Origin: Deltaproteobacteria bacterium
Lineage (GTDB): Bacteria > Myxococcota_A > UBA796 > UBA2385
Direction of reading: 5' to 3'
Length of the DNA stretch: 64,000 bases
Assembly (NCBI GenBank): GCA_016792625.1
Contig: JAEUKK010000048.1
Span: 1-64,000, forward strand
Numbering within the stretch: the stretch's first letter is position 1; every line of letters starts with the position of its first letter. This document shows positions 50,636 to 59,595 of this stretch, piece after piece. The notes beneath the pieces were generated by a model. That model was not told the origin of the DNA and ran no database searches. It saw only the letters and a list, made by a program, of their open reading frames with translations. The position numbers and the translations under genes were made by a program.

Positions 50636-53098
50636 CTAGAGCTTCTCGACCGTCACGATGGCGTTGAAGTCGGGCTGCTCGCTGCAGGGGTCATAGCGCC
50701 GCTCGATAATCCCGTTGCACTCAGGCCAATAGGCCGCGAGCACACCCGGCTTGATGTTCATCGGGCGCACCCGCGCGTCCCAGTGGCCCAGCGCGCTGCG
50801 CAGGCGCACGCGGTCGTTGGCGGCGACCCCGAGGCGCCGCATGTCGGCGGGGTTCATGAACAGGTCGTCGCGCCCCTCGCCGCCCTGCAGGCGGTCGATG
50901 TCTTTGATGATGATGCTGTTGAACTGCTTGCCGCGGCGGGTGCTCAGCCAGAAGTGGCCCGGTGGCACGGCGTTGTCGGGCAGCGCGGTGGGGGTGAAGC
51001 GCGCCCGCTTGTTGGGCATGGTGTGGAAGTCGGTGCAGAGCAGCGGGCCGCCCCACTGCACCCAGTCGCCGGCCCGCTTGAGCGTCGAGATGCCGCGGTA
51101 CATGGGCATCGCGCGCTCCATCTCGTCGCGAATGATGGCGCTGTCGGTGTAGTCGAGCGCAGGCCCGAGCGCCGGGCGCAGTGCGCGGGCGAACTGGGCG
51201 ATGATCTGGTACTCGGGCCGGGCCTCGCCCACCTGAGGGTGCCCGGTGACCTCGGGGGAGAAGCGGATGCGCCTCTCGGTCGAGGTGCTCGTACCCCCAC
51301 CCTTCTGCTCGTAGCGGGTCTGGGCGGGCAGCAGCAGCACGAACTCTTTGGGCTCGAGCAGCATGCTGGTGTTGACCACGATGTCTTGGTGCACCCGCAC
51401 CGGGGTGTTGGCGAAGGCCTCGACCACGAATTGGGGGTCGGGCATCGTGGCCAGAAGGTTCCCGCCGAGGTTGTAGAGCAGGTCGAGCTCGCCGCGGTGG
51501 GCCGCCTCGACCATGGGGCCGGTGGTCAGGCCCTTCCAGGTGGGGATGGGGTGACCCCAGATCGCGCTCATCTCGGCGGCGGTCTCTTCGGTCAGGGTGC
51601 GGCCGCCAGGCAGCTTGTTGGGGGCGACCCCGATCTCTCCGCCGCCCTGGACGCCGGAGTGACCCCGGATGGGCAAGATGCCGCACTTGGGCCGGCCTAG
51701 CGTGCCGGTCGCGAGGTGCAGGTTGGCGACAGCCTCGACGTTTTGCACGCCCCAGCGGTGCTGGGTCAGGCCCATTGAGTAGACGGTCACAAAACTCTGG
51801 GCCCGGGTCAGCAGCTCGGCGAACCACTCGATGTCGCGGCGGCGGCAGCCGGCCACGGCCTCGAGGTCTTCCCAGCGTTGGGCGGCGACCGCGGCGGCGG
51901 CCTCGGCAAAACCTTCGGTCTTGCCGTTCACATAGTCGAGGTTCACCGCCCCGCGCTCGATCAGGGCCTTGAGCACGCCGTTGAGGAAGCCGATATCGCC
52001 GCCGGCGTTGACCTGGATGAAGTCGTCCATCAGGGTGGTGCCGAAGAGGGCCGAGCGCGGGTCGCTGGGCACCCAATAGCGTTCGAGGCCCTTCTCGAGC
52101 GTAGTGTTCACCACGACGATACGGGTACCTTTGCGCTTGGCCTCCATCAGGTACTTCATCGAGACGGGCTGGTTGTTGCTCAGGTTGGTGCCGATGAGCA
52201 AGATGAGGTCGGTGCCGATCAGATCGCTGAGCGAGCAGGTGGGCGCGGCGACCCCAATGGTGCGCGACAGACCCGCCACGGTGGCCGCGTGGCAGAGGCG
52301 CGCGCAGAGGTCGACGTGGTTGGTGCCGAGCAGCCGCGCCGCCTTGGTCAGCGCGTAGTAGACCTCGTTGGTCACCCCCTTGCTGGTGGCGAAGAAGGCG
52401 AGCCGGCGGGGATCGACCTCGCGCAGGCGATCGCGGGCGAGCCCATAGGCGTCGTCCCACGAGATGCGGCGGAAGCCCCGGTCGCCCCGCCGGTAAATGA
52501 AGGGGTAGGGCAGGCGGCCCAAGCGCTGCAGCTGCGCGTTGGACATGCCGCGCAGGCGGTCAATGTCGAGCAGATCGGCTGGCGCCAGCGGGCCCATGGT
52601 GTTGATGCGCAGCAGCTTGAGGCGGCTGGTGCACACATGGGTGCCCGCGATCACGTCGTCGCGCAGGCCCCGCGGCCCCAATGAGCAACCGTCACAGACC
52701 CCCTCGTTGAGGATATTCCAGGCATAGGGGAGGGCGTCGCGGTTCTCCCACACCACCTCGGCGGTCTCGAGGATGTGGTGGGGCTTGTCGAGCCCGAGCC
52801 CAAAGGGGCGCCAAGAGGCTGCGGCGTGGGCCCCCCGGATGGCCGGCAGGTCATTGCTGCGGGAGCGCACGGGCGGCCGCGGGGCCGGGGCGCTGAGCGC
52901 GGCCTCGGCGGCGGGTTCGGCGGCGGGTTCGGCGGCGGGCTCGGCGACCGGCGCGGAGGCTTCGGCGGAGGGCTCGGCGATGGGCGCGGCGGGCTCGGCG
53001 GCGGGCTCGGCGGCGGAGGGCTCGGCGGCGGAGGGCTCGGCGACCGGCGCGGAGGGCTCGGCGGGCTCGCTGGAGGGCGCGGTGGGGGCGGCGGACAT
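50636..53098 (-). CDS. FdhF/YdeP-family molybdopterin oxidoreductase
   Basis: An 820-residue cytoplasmic molybdoenzyme. Residues about 5-75 are an (A/S)-E-P repeat of no known function. The catalytic body begins at GLDKPHHILET, with CDGCSLG, GVTNEVYY, DLCARLCHA, LIGTNLSNNQPVSMKYL, RGHSGVQGGGEIG and a C-terminal cofactor domain (PADMRRLGVAANDRVRL). It lacks a typical N-terminal Fe4S4 CxxCxxxC set before the catalytic domain, like YdeP. YdeP proteins are linked to acid or redox stress; the reaction is uncertain. The ATG at 53098 follows GAGGTG; a GTG two codons earlier is possible. Confidence 0.87.
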   Translation of the reverse strand: MSAAPTAPSSEPAEPSAPVAEPSAAEPSAAEPAAEPAAPIAEPSAEASAPVAEPAAEPAAEPAAEAALSAPAPRPPVRSRSNDLPAIRGAHAAASWRPFGLGLDKPHHILETAEVVWENRDALPYAWNILNEGVCDGCSLGPRGLRDDVIAGTHVCTSRLKLLRINTMGPLAPADLLDIDRLRGMSNAQLQRLGRLPYPFIYRRGDRGFRRISWDDAYGLARDRLREVDPRRLAFFATSKGVTNEVYYALTKAARLLGTNHVDLCARLCHAATVAGLSRTIGVAAPTCSLSDLIGTDLILLIGTNLSNNQPVSMKYLMEAKRKGTRIVVVNTTLEKGLERYWVPSDPRSALFGTTLMDDFIQVNAGGDIGFLNGVLKALIERGAVNLDYVNGKTEGFAEAAAAVAAQRWEDLEAVAGCRRRDIEWFAELLTRAQSFVTVYSMGLTQHRWGVQNVEAVANLHLATGTLGRPKCGILPIRGHSGVQGGGEIGVAPNKLPGGRTLTEETAAEMSAIWGHPIPTWKGLTTGPMVEAAHRGELDLLYNLGGNLLATMPDPQFVVEAFANTPVRVHQDIVVNTSMLLEPKEFVLLLPAQTRYEQKGGGTSTSTERRIRFSPEVTGHPQVGEARPEYQIIAQFARALRPALGPALDYTDSAIIRDEMERAMPMYRGISTLKRAGDWVQWGGPLLCTDFHTMPNKRARFTPTALPDNAVPPGHFWLSTRRGKQFNSIIIKDIDRLQGGEGRDDLFMNPADMRRLGVAANDRVRLRSALGHWDARVRPMNIKPGVLAAYWPECNGIIERRYDPCSEQPDFNAIVTVEKL

Positions 53099-53264
53099 TC
53101 TCACCTCGGGCCGCTCCGTTAACCCGGGCGCAGCTCTGGTTGGGGCCTGCGCAGAGCGACGTCAGGTGCGCCATCTTCGGGGCCCTGGTCCCCAGGCGCC
53201 GACACCCTGCTGTGGCTGCCCGCTGGGGCGCCGCTTAAAGCGACCGGCCGCGCCCAGAGGACCC

Positions 53265-55016
53265 ATGCGCACCGCCGCTGACACCCTCCAAGAGGCGCTG
53301 CGCCTCAGCGCCGCGCTGGAGCCCCCCGCGCTGCGCCGCGCGCGGGTGCTCGAGCTGGCCTTGGCCGCGCGCGATCACGAGCAGCACGCCATTGCCGACG
53401 CGGCCATCTTGTTGCTTGACACGGGCGCCGCCCAGCTGCCCGAGCGGGCCCTGCGGCTTGAGCGCGGATTGGCCAGCGCCGAGGCCGGTCCGCGGCTGCG
53501 CGCCCTCGCCGAGGCGGTCGCCGACGCGCTTGGGCGGGCCTGGCCCTGGCGCCCGGGCCGGCTGACCCACCCCGATGAGGCGCGGGTGCTGCTGTGCAGC
53601 GCCTGGGCGCGGCTCGGCGAAGATGCCCTGCTTGACGACGCCTTGGGCGGTTTTGTGGCCGATGGGCTGCATGCGCTGGGCTGGGCGGCCGCCTGCGCGG
53701 CCTCCTGGGGGCGTTCGCCCGAGCGGGCCGAGGCGCTGGGCTACCACGCGCTCACCTTGGCCGTGCGGGCCGAAGATCCGGTCATCGAGCGCCGGGCGGT
53801 TCGGGTGATCGCCGAGGGTGCGCTCGTGGTCGGCCGGACGGGCGCGGCCCTCGCCCCCCTCAAGGCCCTGAGCGGCCTCGGCGTCTTCGGGCTGCGCTGG
53901 GCCGAAGCGGCGCTGGTGGTGGCCCAGGCCTGCGCTGAGAATGATGAGCTGGGCGCTGCAGGCGCGACCTTGCAGCGCGCGGCCCTGGCCGCCGAAGAGG
54001 TCGAGGGCGACGACCAGGCGGTGACCGCGCTGCTCTGCCGGGTGGCCGAGGCCCAGCGCCGCCACCTCGGCCCGGCCCTGGCCCGCACCACCGCCCAGCG
54101 CATCATCGACCGCCTGCGCGGCCATGTGATTGGGCCAGAGCCCAACCTGCGCCTACCCTTTCGGCCGCTGCTCGAGGTCTCGCTCGCCAACCCCGGCCTC
54201 GCCGCGCCGCTGCGTGACCTGCTGCGGCGCCAAGCGGTGGTGGCACCGGGCTGGTGTTTTGCGCTGGGCCTGCTCGAGCTCGGCACCGGAGCCCCCGAGC
54301 GGGCCCGGCAGGCGGCGCGGGTGCTCGAGGAGAGCGCCGACAGCGGCGCCAATGACGTCGAGGCGCGCTGGCTTGGGGGCCTGCTGCGGGCGCGCCTGGG
54401 TGAGCTGCCCCGCGCGCGCCGCCAGCTCTTGGAGGCGCTGCGTGAGCTGCCGACGGGCGCCGCGGTGGACGTGCCGGGCAGCCCCGGCGGCGACCGGCGC
54501 GCCGAGCGGGTCTTCACCGACGAGCTGCTGGCGGCCGGTGATCTCGAGGGCGCCCTGCTCATCGCCCGGCTGACCCCGGGGCCGGCCCTGCGGGGCGCGC
54601 TGCTGCGGCGCTGCGCCGACGCCTTGCGGCTGCAGGGCGCCATTCCCGCCGCCCAAGGGGCCTTGGACGAGGCAACGGCGGCCCTCGCTGAAGAAGATGC
54701 GGCCGATCTCGACCCCGAGCTGCTGCTCGAGCTGGTGCTCGCCCGGGCCGCGGCGGGCCAGGAGCAGGCGGCGGCCGATCTTTTCGCCTGGGAGCGCGCC
54801 AGGCTGGTCGCGCGTGGGGACGGCGCGGCCCAGCTGCCTTTGGCCCAAGAGCGGCTCGGCGGGCGCTGCGGGGCCGGCGTCGACGCCGCCCTCGAGCGCG
54901 CCTGGGAGGAGGAGCTCGCCGCCCTCTCGACCCCCGATGACCAGATTGGCCTGCTGCTCGTTTGGCTCGAGGCCCACCGCGGGGCCGGGCTGCTGCCCCT
55001 GGCGGTCGGCGCCTGA
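53265..55016 (+). CDS. Helical-repeat (TPR-like) cytoplasmic protein
   Basis: A 583-residue Ala/Leu/Arg-rich protein made of paired helices with TPR-like spacing (for example ALRLERGLASAEAGPRL and RARQAARVLEESA). No signal peptide, membrane segment or enzyme motif. The ATG at 53265 follows an AGAGG site; longer open frames run through the divergent gene. Probably a scaffold or adaptor. Family not identified. Confidence 0.7.
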   Translation: MRTAADTLQEALRLSAALEPPALRRARVLELALAARDHEQHAIADAAILLLDTGAAQLPERALRLERGLASAEAGPRLRALAEAVADALGRAWPWRPGRLTHPDEARVLLCSAWARLGEDALLDDALGGFVADGLHALGWAAACAASWGRSPERAEALGYHALTLAVRAEDPVIERRAVRVIAEGALVVGRTGAALAPLKALSGLGVFGLRWAEAALVVAQACAENDELGAAGATLQRAALAAEEVEGDDQAVTALLCRVAEAQRRHLGPALARTTAQRIIDRLRGHVIGPEPNLRLPFRPLLEVSLANPGLAAPLRDLLRRQAVVAPGWCFALGLLELGTGAPERARQAARVLEESADSGANDVEARWLGGLLRARLGELPRARRQLLEALRELPTGAAVDVPGSPGGDRRAERVFTDELLAAGDLEGALLIARLTPGPALRGALLRRCADALRLQGAIPAAQGALDEATAALAEEDAADLDPELLLELVLARAAAGQEQAAADLFAWERARLVARGDGAAQLPLAQERLGGRCGAGVDAALERAWEEELAALSTPDDQIGLLLVWLEAHRGAGLLPLAVGA

Positions 55017-55025
55017 GCGCGGGCC

Positions 55026-55039
55026 CCGGCGCGCGCCGG
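55026..55039 (+). terminator. GC palindrome between helical-repeat gene and panE
   Basis: CCGGCGCGCGCCGG is a perfect 14-bp palindrome 10 nt past the stop at 55016. It may terminate or simply reflect base composition. Confidence 0.3.
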
Positions 55040-55073
55040 CCCCACCGGAATAGCGGGGCCGACCGGAGGTCCC

Positions 55074-56150
55074 ATGTCCGCGCCCGACCCGCGCACCGCA
55101 CCCCCTGTCCGCGCGCTGGTCGTGGGCCTCGGCGCCATCGGCGGCCTCGTGATGGGCGGCATGCTGCTACACCCGCCCGGCGTGGTCGAGGTGGTGGGCT
55201 TGAGCACCAACGCCGGCATCGCCGACGCGCTCGACGCCCAGGGTTTTCGGCTCGGCGGCCTGCGCGCCCCGAGCGTGCGCTTTGGCGCGGTGGCGCGGTC
55301 GGTGGATGCCTTGCAGGGGCCGTTCTCGCTGATCTTCCTCGCGGTGCAGCCCCCGCAAGCGGTGGCGGCCATCCGCGAGGTGGCCCACCTGCTCGCCGAC
55401 GACGGCGAGGTGGTTCTGCTCCAAAATGGCCTACCTGAAGATATCATCGGCGAGGTGGTAGGGCACGACCGGGTGATCGGCGCGGTGGTGACCTGGGGCG
55501 CGAGCCAAGAGGCGCCGGGGGTCTATGCCCAGACCAGCCCGGGCGGCTTCATCCTCGGGCGGGCCAACGGGCAGATCGACGCCAAGGTCGAGCAGGTCGC
55601 CGCGCTGCTCAATCCGGTCGGCGAGGCGCGGCCCACCGACAACATCCGCGGCGCGCGCTGGTCGAAGCTGGCGATCAACGCGAGCATCAGCACGCTGGGC
55701 ACGCTGGGCGGCGACACCCTCGGCCGCTTGATGCGGGCCGCGGTGGTGCGCCGGCTCTTTCTTGAGATCGTGACCGAGACCGTGGCGGTCGCGCGGGCCG
55801 AGGGCGTGAAGCTCGCGCCCGTCTCGTCGGCGCTCGACGTGGGCAAGCTGGCCTTGAGCGTACAAGAGCGGAGGGGCGGGCCCCGCTTGTGGCTCAAGCA
55901 CGCTGTTCTGGTCGTGGTGGGCATGAAGTACCGGCGGATGCGCAGCAGCATGCTCTCGGCCATCGAGCGCGGGCGCCCGCCCGCCGTCGATCTGCTCAAC
56001 GGTGAGGTGGTTCGTCGGGGCGCGGCGCTGGGCGTGTCCACACCGGTCAACAGCCGCGCGACCGCGCTGGTGCACGCCATTGCCCGGGGAGAAGAGAAGA
56101 TGGGCATGGAGCTGGTGCGGCGGCTAGCGGCAGAGGTGGGGGTGGCCTAA
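55074..56150 (+). CDS. panE: PanE/ApbA-family 2-dehydropantoate reductase
   Basis: A 358-residue NADPH-binding protein with GLGAIGGLVMG (Rossmann loop), VVLLQNGLPEDII, WSKLAINASISTLG and the C-terminal SSMLSAIERGRPPAVDLLNG with the conserved catalytic-lysine region (KLAIN) and GEVVRRGAALGVSTPVN. It would reduce ketopantoate in pantothenate synthesis; family members also act on other 2-oxo acids, so exact substrate is open. GGAGGT precedes the ATG. Confidence 0.85.
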   Translation: MSAPDPRTAPPVRALVVGLGAIGGLVMGGMLLHPPGVVEVVGLSTNAGIADALDAQGFRLGGLRAPSVRFGAVARSVDALQGPFSLIFLAVQPPQAVAAIREVAHLLADDGEVVLLQNGLPEDIIGEVVGHDRVIGAVVTWGASQEAPGVYAQTSPGGFILGRANGQIDAKVEQVAALLNPVGEARPTDNIRGARWSKLAINASISTLGTLGGDTLGRLMRAAVVRRLFLEIVTETVAVARAEGVKLAPVSSALDVGKLALSVQERRGGPRLWLKHAVLVVVGMKYRRMRSSMLSAIERGRPPAVDLLNGEVVRRGAALGVSTPVNSRATALVHAIARGEEKMGMELVRRLAAEVGVA

Positions 56151-56252
56151 GCGGGCGGAGGGCGCTTCGACCCGGTCTCAGCGGGGCCTGCAGCGGCGCT
56201 TGGTGGTCGAGCAGCTGTGGTCGCGGGCGCTGGCGCCCCTGCTGCTTGCGCC

Positions 56253-56274
56253 CTGTCCCCCGTTCGGGGGACAG
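56253..56274 (+). terminator. Strong hairpin before the small LuxR-type gene
   Basis: CTGTCCCCC (56253-56261) and GGGGGACAG (56266-56274) form a perfect 9-bp stem with a GTTC loop, about 100 nt past the panE stop and 58 nt before the next start. It may terminate panE or fold in the leader of the regulator. Confidence 0.5.
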
Positions 56275-56331
56275 CAGGGGTGGGCCCGGCCCGCTACATG
56301 GTGTCTGGCCTCGACCTCAAAGGAGCCGCCC

Positions 56332-56712
56332 ATGTATGCACTTGACCTGAGCCACCCGTCGGTCGTCGAAGATCCCGAAGCGCCGGCGCCCGCCGGTCGG
56401 GGCGGCGCTGACCTTCGGTTGGTCGCCCCCGATCAGGGCCCTCGGCGGGCCGGCTTGGATTGGGCCGCCCTGGGGCCACGCCAGCGCGCGGTCGCCGAAG
56501 CGGTGCTCGCCGGTGATACGAACGCCCAGATCGCCGCGCGCCTCGATATGTCGGTCCACACCGTGCGGGAGCACCTCAAGCGGATGGCCGGTCGCCTCGC
56601 CGCCCGCGGGCGCGCGGGGCTCATCTTTGGGCTGCAGAGCGCCCAGCAGCAAGCCCTCACCGCGGCGCAGGCCGAGGACGGGCGGAGCTCCGACCAGCTC
56701 GCCCACGGATAG
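56332..56712 (+). CDS. Small LuxR-type helix-turn-helix protein
   Basis: A 126-residue protein: a short disordered N-terminus and a LuxR-type HTH (LGPRQRAVAEAVLAGDTNAQ, IAARLDMSVHTVREHLKRM) followed by a Gln/Ala-rich tail. No receiver or ligand domain, so it may act as a stand-alone DNA-binding protein. AAAGGAG precedes the ATG. Confidence 0.78.
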   Translation: MYALDLSHPSVVEDPEAPAPAGRGGADLRLVAPDQGPRRAGLDWAALGPRQRAVAEAVLAGDTNAQIAARLDMSVHTVREHLKRMAGRLAARGRAGLIFGLQSAQQQALTAAQAEDGRSSDQLAHG

Positions 56713-56728
56713 GGCGGGTTCCTTCATC

Positions 56729-56752
56729 GGGGTGGAGTGAAGGCTCCACCCC
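56729..56752. terminator. Bidirectional terminator between convergent genes (hairpin 1 of 3)
   Basis: GGGGTGGAG (56729-56737) and CTCCACCCC (56744-56752) form a perfect 9-bp stem with a 6-nt loop, 16 nt past the LuxR-type stop. Two more hairpins follow: GTGCGC/GCGCAC at 56765-56780 and GTCGGGG/CCCCGAC at 56795-56817. Confidence 0.6.
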
Positions 56753-56794
56753 ATCGGCGATCATGTGCGCTGGGGCGCACCGTCCACGGGGCGG

Positions 56795-56817
56795 GTCGGG
56801 GGCGACTTGGCCCCGAC
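56795..56817 (-). terminator. Hairpin past the anti-sigma-like gene
   Basis: GTCGGGG (56795-56801) pairs with CCCCGAC (56811-56817), 15 nt beyond the minus-strand stop at 56832. It is the likely end of the LuxR/ECF/anti-sigma operon. Confidence 0.5.
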
Positions 56818-56831
56818 ACCCTCGATGGCCC

Positions 56832-57644
56832 TCAGCGCACCTCGAGCTCGACCACCAGCGCACTTTCCCGCTGAAGGTCGTCCAGTACGCTGATCTCGAT
56901 GGGGTGAACGCCCGGCGGTAAGCGCAGGCCCACCTGCAGCTCGGCCGGGCTCGTCCACAGAGGGCCCTCGGCCGGGTCGAGCGCTCGGCCCTCGCCGCGC
57001 AGAGAGCGCAGCCGGAGGCTGGCTTGATCGACCGCGCGCGCGCTCTGGACCCGCAGGCGCAGCGCGATGAGGCCCGCCGGCTGGGGGCCCGGCCCCGGTT
57101 CGAGCACCTGCAGCGTGGGGCCCACGGTCGCCTCGCCCCGAACGGTCACGGGGATACGGGGCGCGTGGAGCTCGTCGGGGTGGATGGTCCAGGGCGCGGG
57201 ACGGAGCGCGAACAGGGCCACCGCCGCCGAGAGCAGGCCGCCCCCGGCCACCGCGACCCAGCGGCCCCAGGCGCCGGGCCGGCGTTCCGCAGGGGTGCCC
57301 GGAAGCGCCGGCGTCGGGTCTGCTGCGGTCGCTGGTCGGCCTCCATCGGCGCCGGATGAAGGGGGTCGCACATAGGCCGCGGCCACGGCGTCCCAGTCGA
57401 TGCCGGCGCCGGGCGGAGGGGTGGGCAGGTGCAGCCTGACCGCCACCTGGCCCCACCCATCGGGTGCGCCGTCTTGACCCCCGGTGGTGGGCGCAGGGGG
57501 TGCCCCCGGGGCCTCTGCGTCGGTGAGCGCGGCGGCGAGGGCGTCGAGCAGCGCCTCGTCGAGCGGCTCGTCAGCCCCGCCTGCGGAGCTGAGCAGCGCG
57601 TCGATGGTCTCGGGCGCGCGCGGGGGGAGCGGTCGGTCAGACAT
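56832..57644 (-). CDS. Membrane protein of anti-sigma-factor type
   Basis: A 270-residue protein with a cytoplasmic part (1-127), one membrane helix (WVAVAGGGLLSAAVALFAL, about 128-146) and an extracytoplasmic beta-rich part. It overlaps the ECF sigma gene by eight bases, the usual arrangement of a sigma factor and its membrane anti-sigma. No zinc-binding HxxxCxxC motif is seen, so assignment rests on topology and context. Confidence 0.6.
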   Translation of the reverse strand: MSDRPLPPRAPETIDALLSSAGGADEPLDEALLDALAAALTDAEAPGAPPAPTTGGQDGAPDGWGQVAVRLHLPTPPPGAGIDWDAVAAAYVRPPSSGADGGRPATAADPTPALPGTPAERRPGAWGRWVAVAGGGLLSAAVALFALRPAPWTIHPDELHAPRIPVTVRGEATVGPTLQVLEPGPGPQPAGLIALRLRVQSARAVDQASLRLRSLRGEGRALDPAEGPLWTSPAELQVGLRLPPGVHPIEISVLDDLQRESALVVELEVR

Positions 57645-58548
57645 CGGCGCTCCCGCGGAGCTGGGCGACGAAGCGCGGCAAAATGACCTTCTCGACGCGC
57701 ATGCGGACGGCGTCGGGGGTGCGTTGCCCGCCCGCCTCGACCTCGACCCGCAAGCGGGGGCGCGCCCGGTGCTCGCTGGCCACCGCCCGGAGCCGGGGGT
57801 GCGGCCCGGCGGCCCGGCGCTGGCTGAGCCGCTCGACCTCGGCCCGCCCGGCCTCGGCGCGGGTGACGGCCAGGGTGGCCAGCTCGTCGCGCCCCGCCTC
57901 GCCGAGGATCAAGAGCTGGACGTTGGGCAGGGCGTCGAGCGTGCGGGCGGTGAGCTGCAGCAGCGGCGCGTCGGGTGGCGGGGTGGTCTGCCCTGGGGCA
58001 AGGGCGAGCTCGCCGGGGACGGTCACGGGCACCTGCACGGCCACCTCGGCCCAGGGGACGGGCTCACCCGCCGCGCGGGACCGCATCCAGGCCTGGACCA
58101 GCTCGAGGTCAGAGGGGAGGAAGGCCGCTTCGACGAAGGTGCGCAGCTGCTCAGCGATCTGGTGCGCTTGGGCGTGGAGGTCGGGGTCGCCGCCCGGCGC
58201 GCTGGCCTGCGCGGGCAGGGGCGCCCCGCCCTCACGGAGCAGGCGCCGGCGCCGGTCGATCACCGCGTTGCGCACGGCCCGCAGGTAGTAGGCGCGCAGG
58301 GGCTGGGCCACCGGCGCGGCCTGCGCCGGGTCAAAAGCAGCGAGGCAGCGAAGGAACAGCTCGTCGGCCAGCTCTTCGGCCTCTTGGTGCTCGTCGGTCA
58401 GCCCAGCGAGCCCGCGCGCGGCGATCGCCACCGCCAGGGGCCGGTGGAGGCGCCAGAGCCCCGCGGCCGCCTCAGGATCACGGTCGTGAAGCCATCGGGC
58501 GAGCAGGGGCGCCTCAGCCTTTGGGGTGCGGGAGGCGGTGTCGCTCAT
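57637..58548 (-). CDS. Atypical ECF-type sigma factor
   Basis: A 303-residue protein, longer than the usual 180-200. Region 2 is readable: LWRLHRPLAVAIAARGL, EAEELADELFLRCLAAFDP and LRAYYLRAVRNAVIDRRRR. Region 4 looks split: PVPWAEVAV near residue 165 and DAVRMRVEKVILPRFVAQLR at the C-terminus, with about 100 residues of strand-rich sequence between. It is coupled by ATGA to the LuxR gene upstream and overlaps the anti-sigma-like gene downstream. It could drive the divergent caspase operon; this is inference. Confidence 0.68.
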   Translation of the reverse strand: MSDTASRTPKAEAPLLARWLHDRDPEAAAGLWRLHRPLAVAIAARGLAGLTDEHQEAEELADELFLRCLAAFDPAQAAPVAQPLRAYYLRAVRNAVIDRRRRLLREGGAPLPAQASAPGGDPDLHAQAHQIAEQLRTFVEAAFLPSDLELVQAWMRSRAAGEPVPWAEVAVQVPVTVPGELALAPGQTTPPPDAPLLQLTARTLDALPNVQLLILGEAGRDELATLAVTRAEAGRAEVERLSQRRAAGPHPRLRAVASEHRARPRLRVEVEAGGQRTPDAVRMRVEKVILPRFVAQLRGSADV

Positions 58549-59411
58549 GGCCAGTCCTGTCCGAGGGCGGCGGCCAGCTCGACGCGGCTGGAGACCCCCA
58601 GCGTTTTGTATACCCGCTTGAGGTGGGTGCGGACAGTCTCGGGGCTGCGGTGGATCGTGGCGGCGATCTCACCCACGGTGGCGCCGGCCGCTGCGTACTC
58701 GGCCACCGCCGCTTGCACCGTGCTCAGCTGGGCGGCCACGGGCGCGGCCAGCGGCGGGATCGCCCGCAGGTCGACCAGCAGGTGGTCGCCCGCCGCGCCC
58801 CGCATCAGGCGCGCCTCACAGGCCACCCGCGCCGCCCGCAGCGCGCCGGCCACGCTCGGGTCGGCGTGCAGCCGGGCCAGCTCGGGCCGAAGCTCAGGCA
58901 CGGCCGCCCAGGCCGCGGTGGCCCCGGCGCCCAGGGCCACCTCACCGCCCCGGGTCAGCAGCAGGGTCGCTGGCGCGGTCGGCAAGCGGCGGGCCTGCGC
59001 CTCGACCGCCAGCACCGCCTCCCGCGCGGCCGCCCACGCCGCGGTCGCCCCACCCGGCGGCGGGCCGAGCAGGCCCAGCCAACCAAAGACCTGCTCACCG
59101 GCGCTGATCAGGCCACCCCAGACCTCATGGTTGCGGTGGTCGAGGCCGGCCACCCGGCGCAGGTCGGGCGCGTCAAAGGGGTGCATGGAGGAGGGTCGCC
59201 AGCCCAGCGTGGCCACCGGCGTCCCCACCAGGGCGCGGTCGAGGCAGGGCGGGGCTGGGTGGGCCGTGAGGTGCACGCCGATGATGACGGGGCCCGGTTC
59301 GGCCCGCCCCAGCTGCAAATAGAGCGCCGGCCCCAGCGCAGCCAGCGGCGCGAGGCAGTCGTGCAGCGTGTCGTGGGGCGCGCGCGGCGGTGGGCGGTCG
59401 GCGGGCGGCAT
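58545..59411 (-). CDS. LuxR-type regulator with N-terminal sensor-like domain
   Basis: A 288-residue protein: residues 1-215 form an Ala-rich alpha/beta region without a recognised family. The C-terminus is a LuxR HTH (VGEIAATIHRSPETVRTHLK, RVYKTLGVSSRVELAAAL). The ATG at 59411 is preferred because a longer frame would run into the divergent promoter region. First gene of a three-gene regulatory operon divergent from the caspase genes. Confidence 0.78.
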   Translation of the reverse strand: MPPADRPPPRAPHDTLHDCLAPLAALGPALYLQLGRAEPGPVIIGVHLTAHPAPPCLDRALVGTPVATLGWRPSSMHPFDAPDLRRVAGLDHRNHEVWGGLISAGEQVFGWLGLLGPPPGGATAAWAAAREAVLAVEAQARRLPTAPATLLLTRGGEVALGAGATAAWAAVPELRPELARLHADPSVAGALRAARVACEARLMRGAAGDHLLVDLRAIPPLAAPVAAQLSTVQAAVAEYAAAGATVGEIAATIHRSPETVRTHLKRVYKTLGVSSRVELAAALGQDWP

Positions 59412-59483
59412 GGGCGGGGCTCCCGTTGAGGAGCGTGCGTACGACGGGCACCGGGGCGGACGAAACGGGCGCAGGGCGGCCTG

Positions 59484-59495
59484 CGGAAATTTCCG
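59484..59495. promoter_or_regulatory. Palindrome in the divergent LuxR/caspase promoter region
   Basis: CGGAAATTTCCG is a perfect 12-bp palindrome with an AT core, unusual in this composition, in the 184-bp space between the divergent LuxR-type and caspase genes. It is a candidate operator. Confidence 0.45.
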
Positions 59496-59595
59496 GGGCG
59501 CGCGGCGCGCCTGGCGGGGCTGGCCAGGGACCCGCCGGTCGGGCAAATGGAGCGGCGAAGGTCGTCCCCCTCCCCGCTACCGCCAGAGCACGTCA

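Noticed and set aside
57637-57960. OmpA-like domain in the C-terminal part of the sigma factor
   Set aside because: Only a loose LLI-G and LS-x-x-RA resemblance; order and key Asp/Arg residues do not fit.
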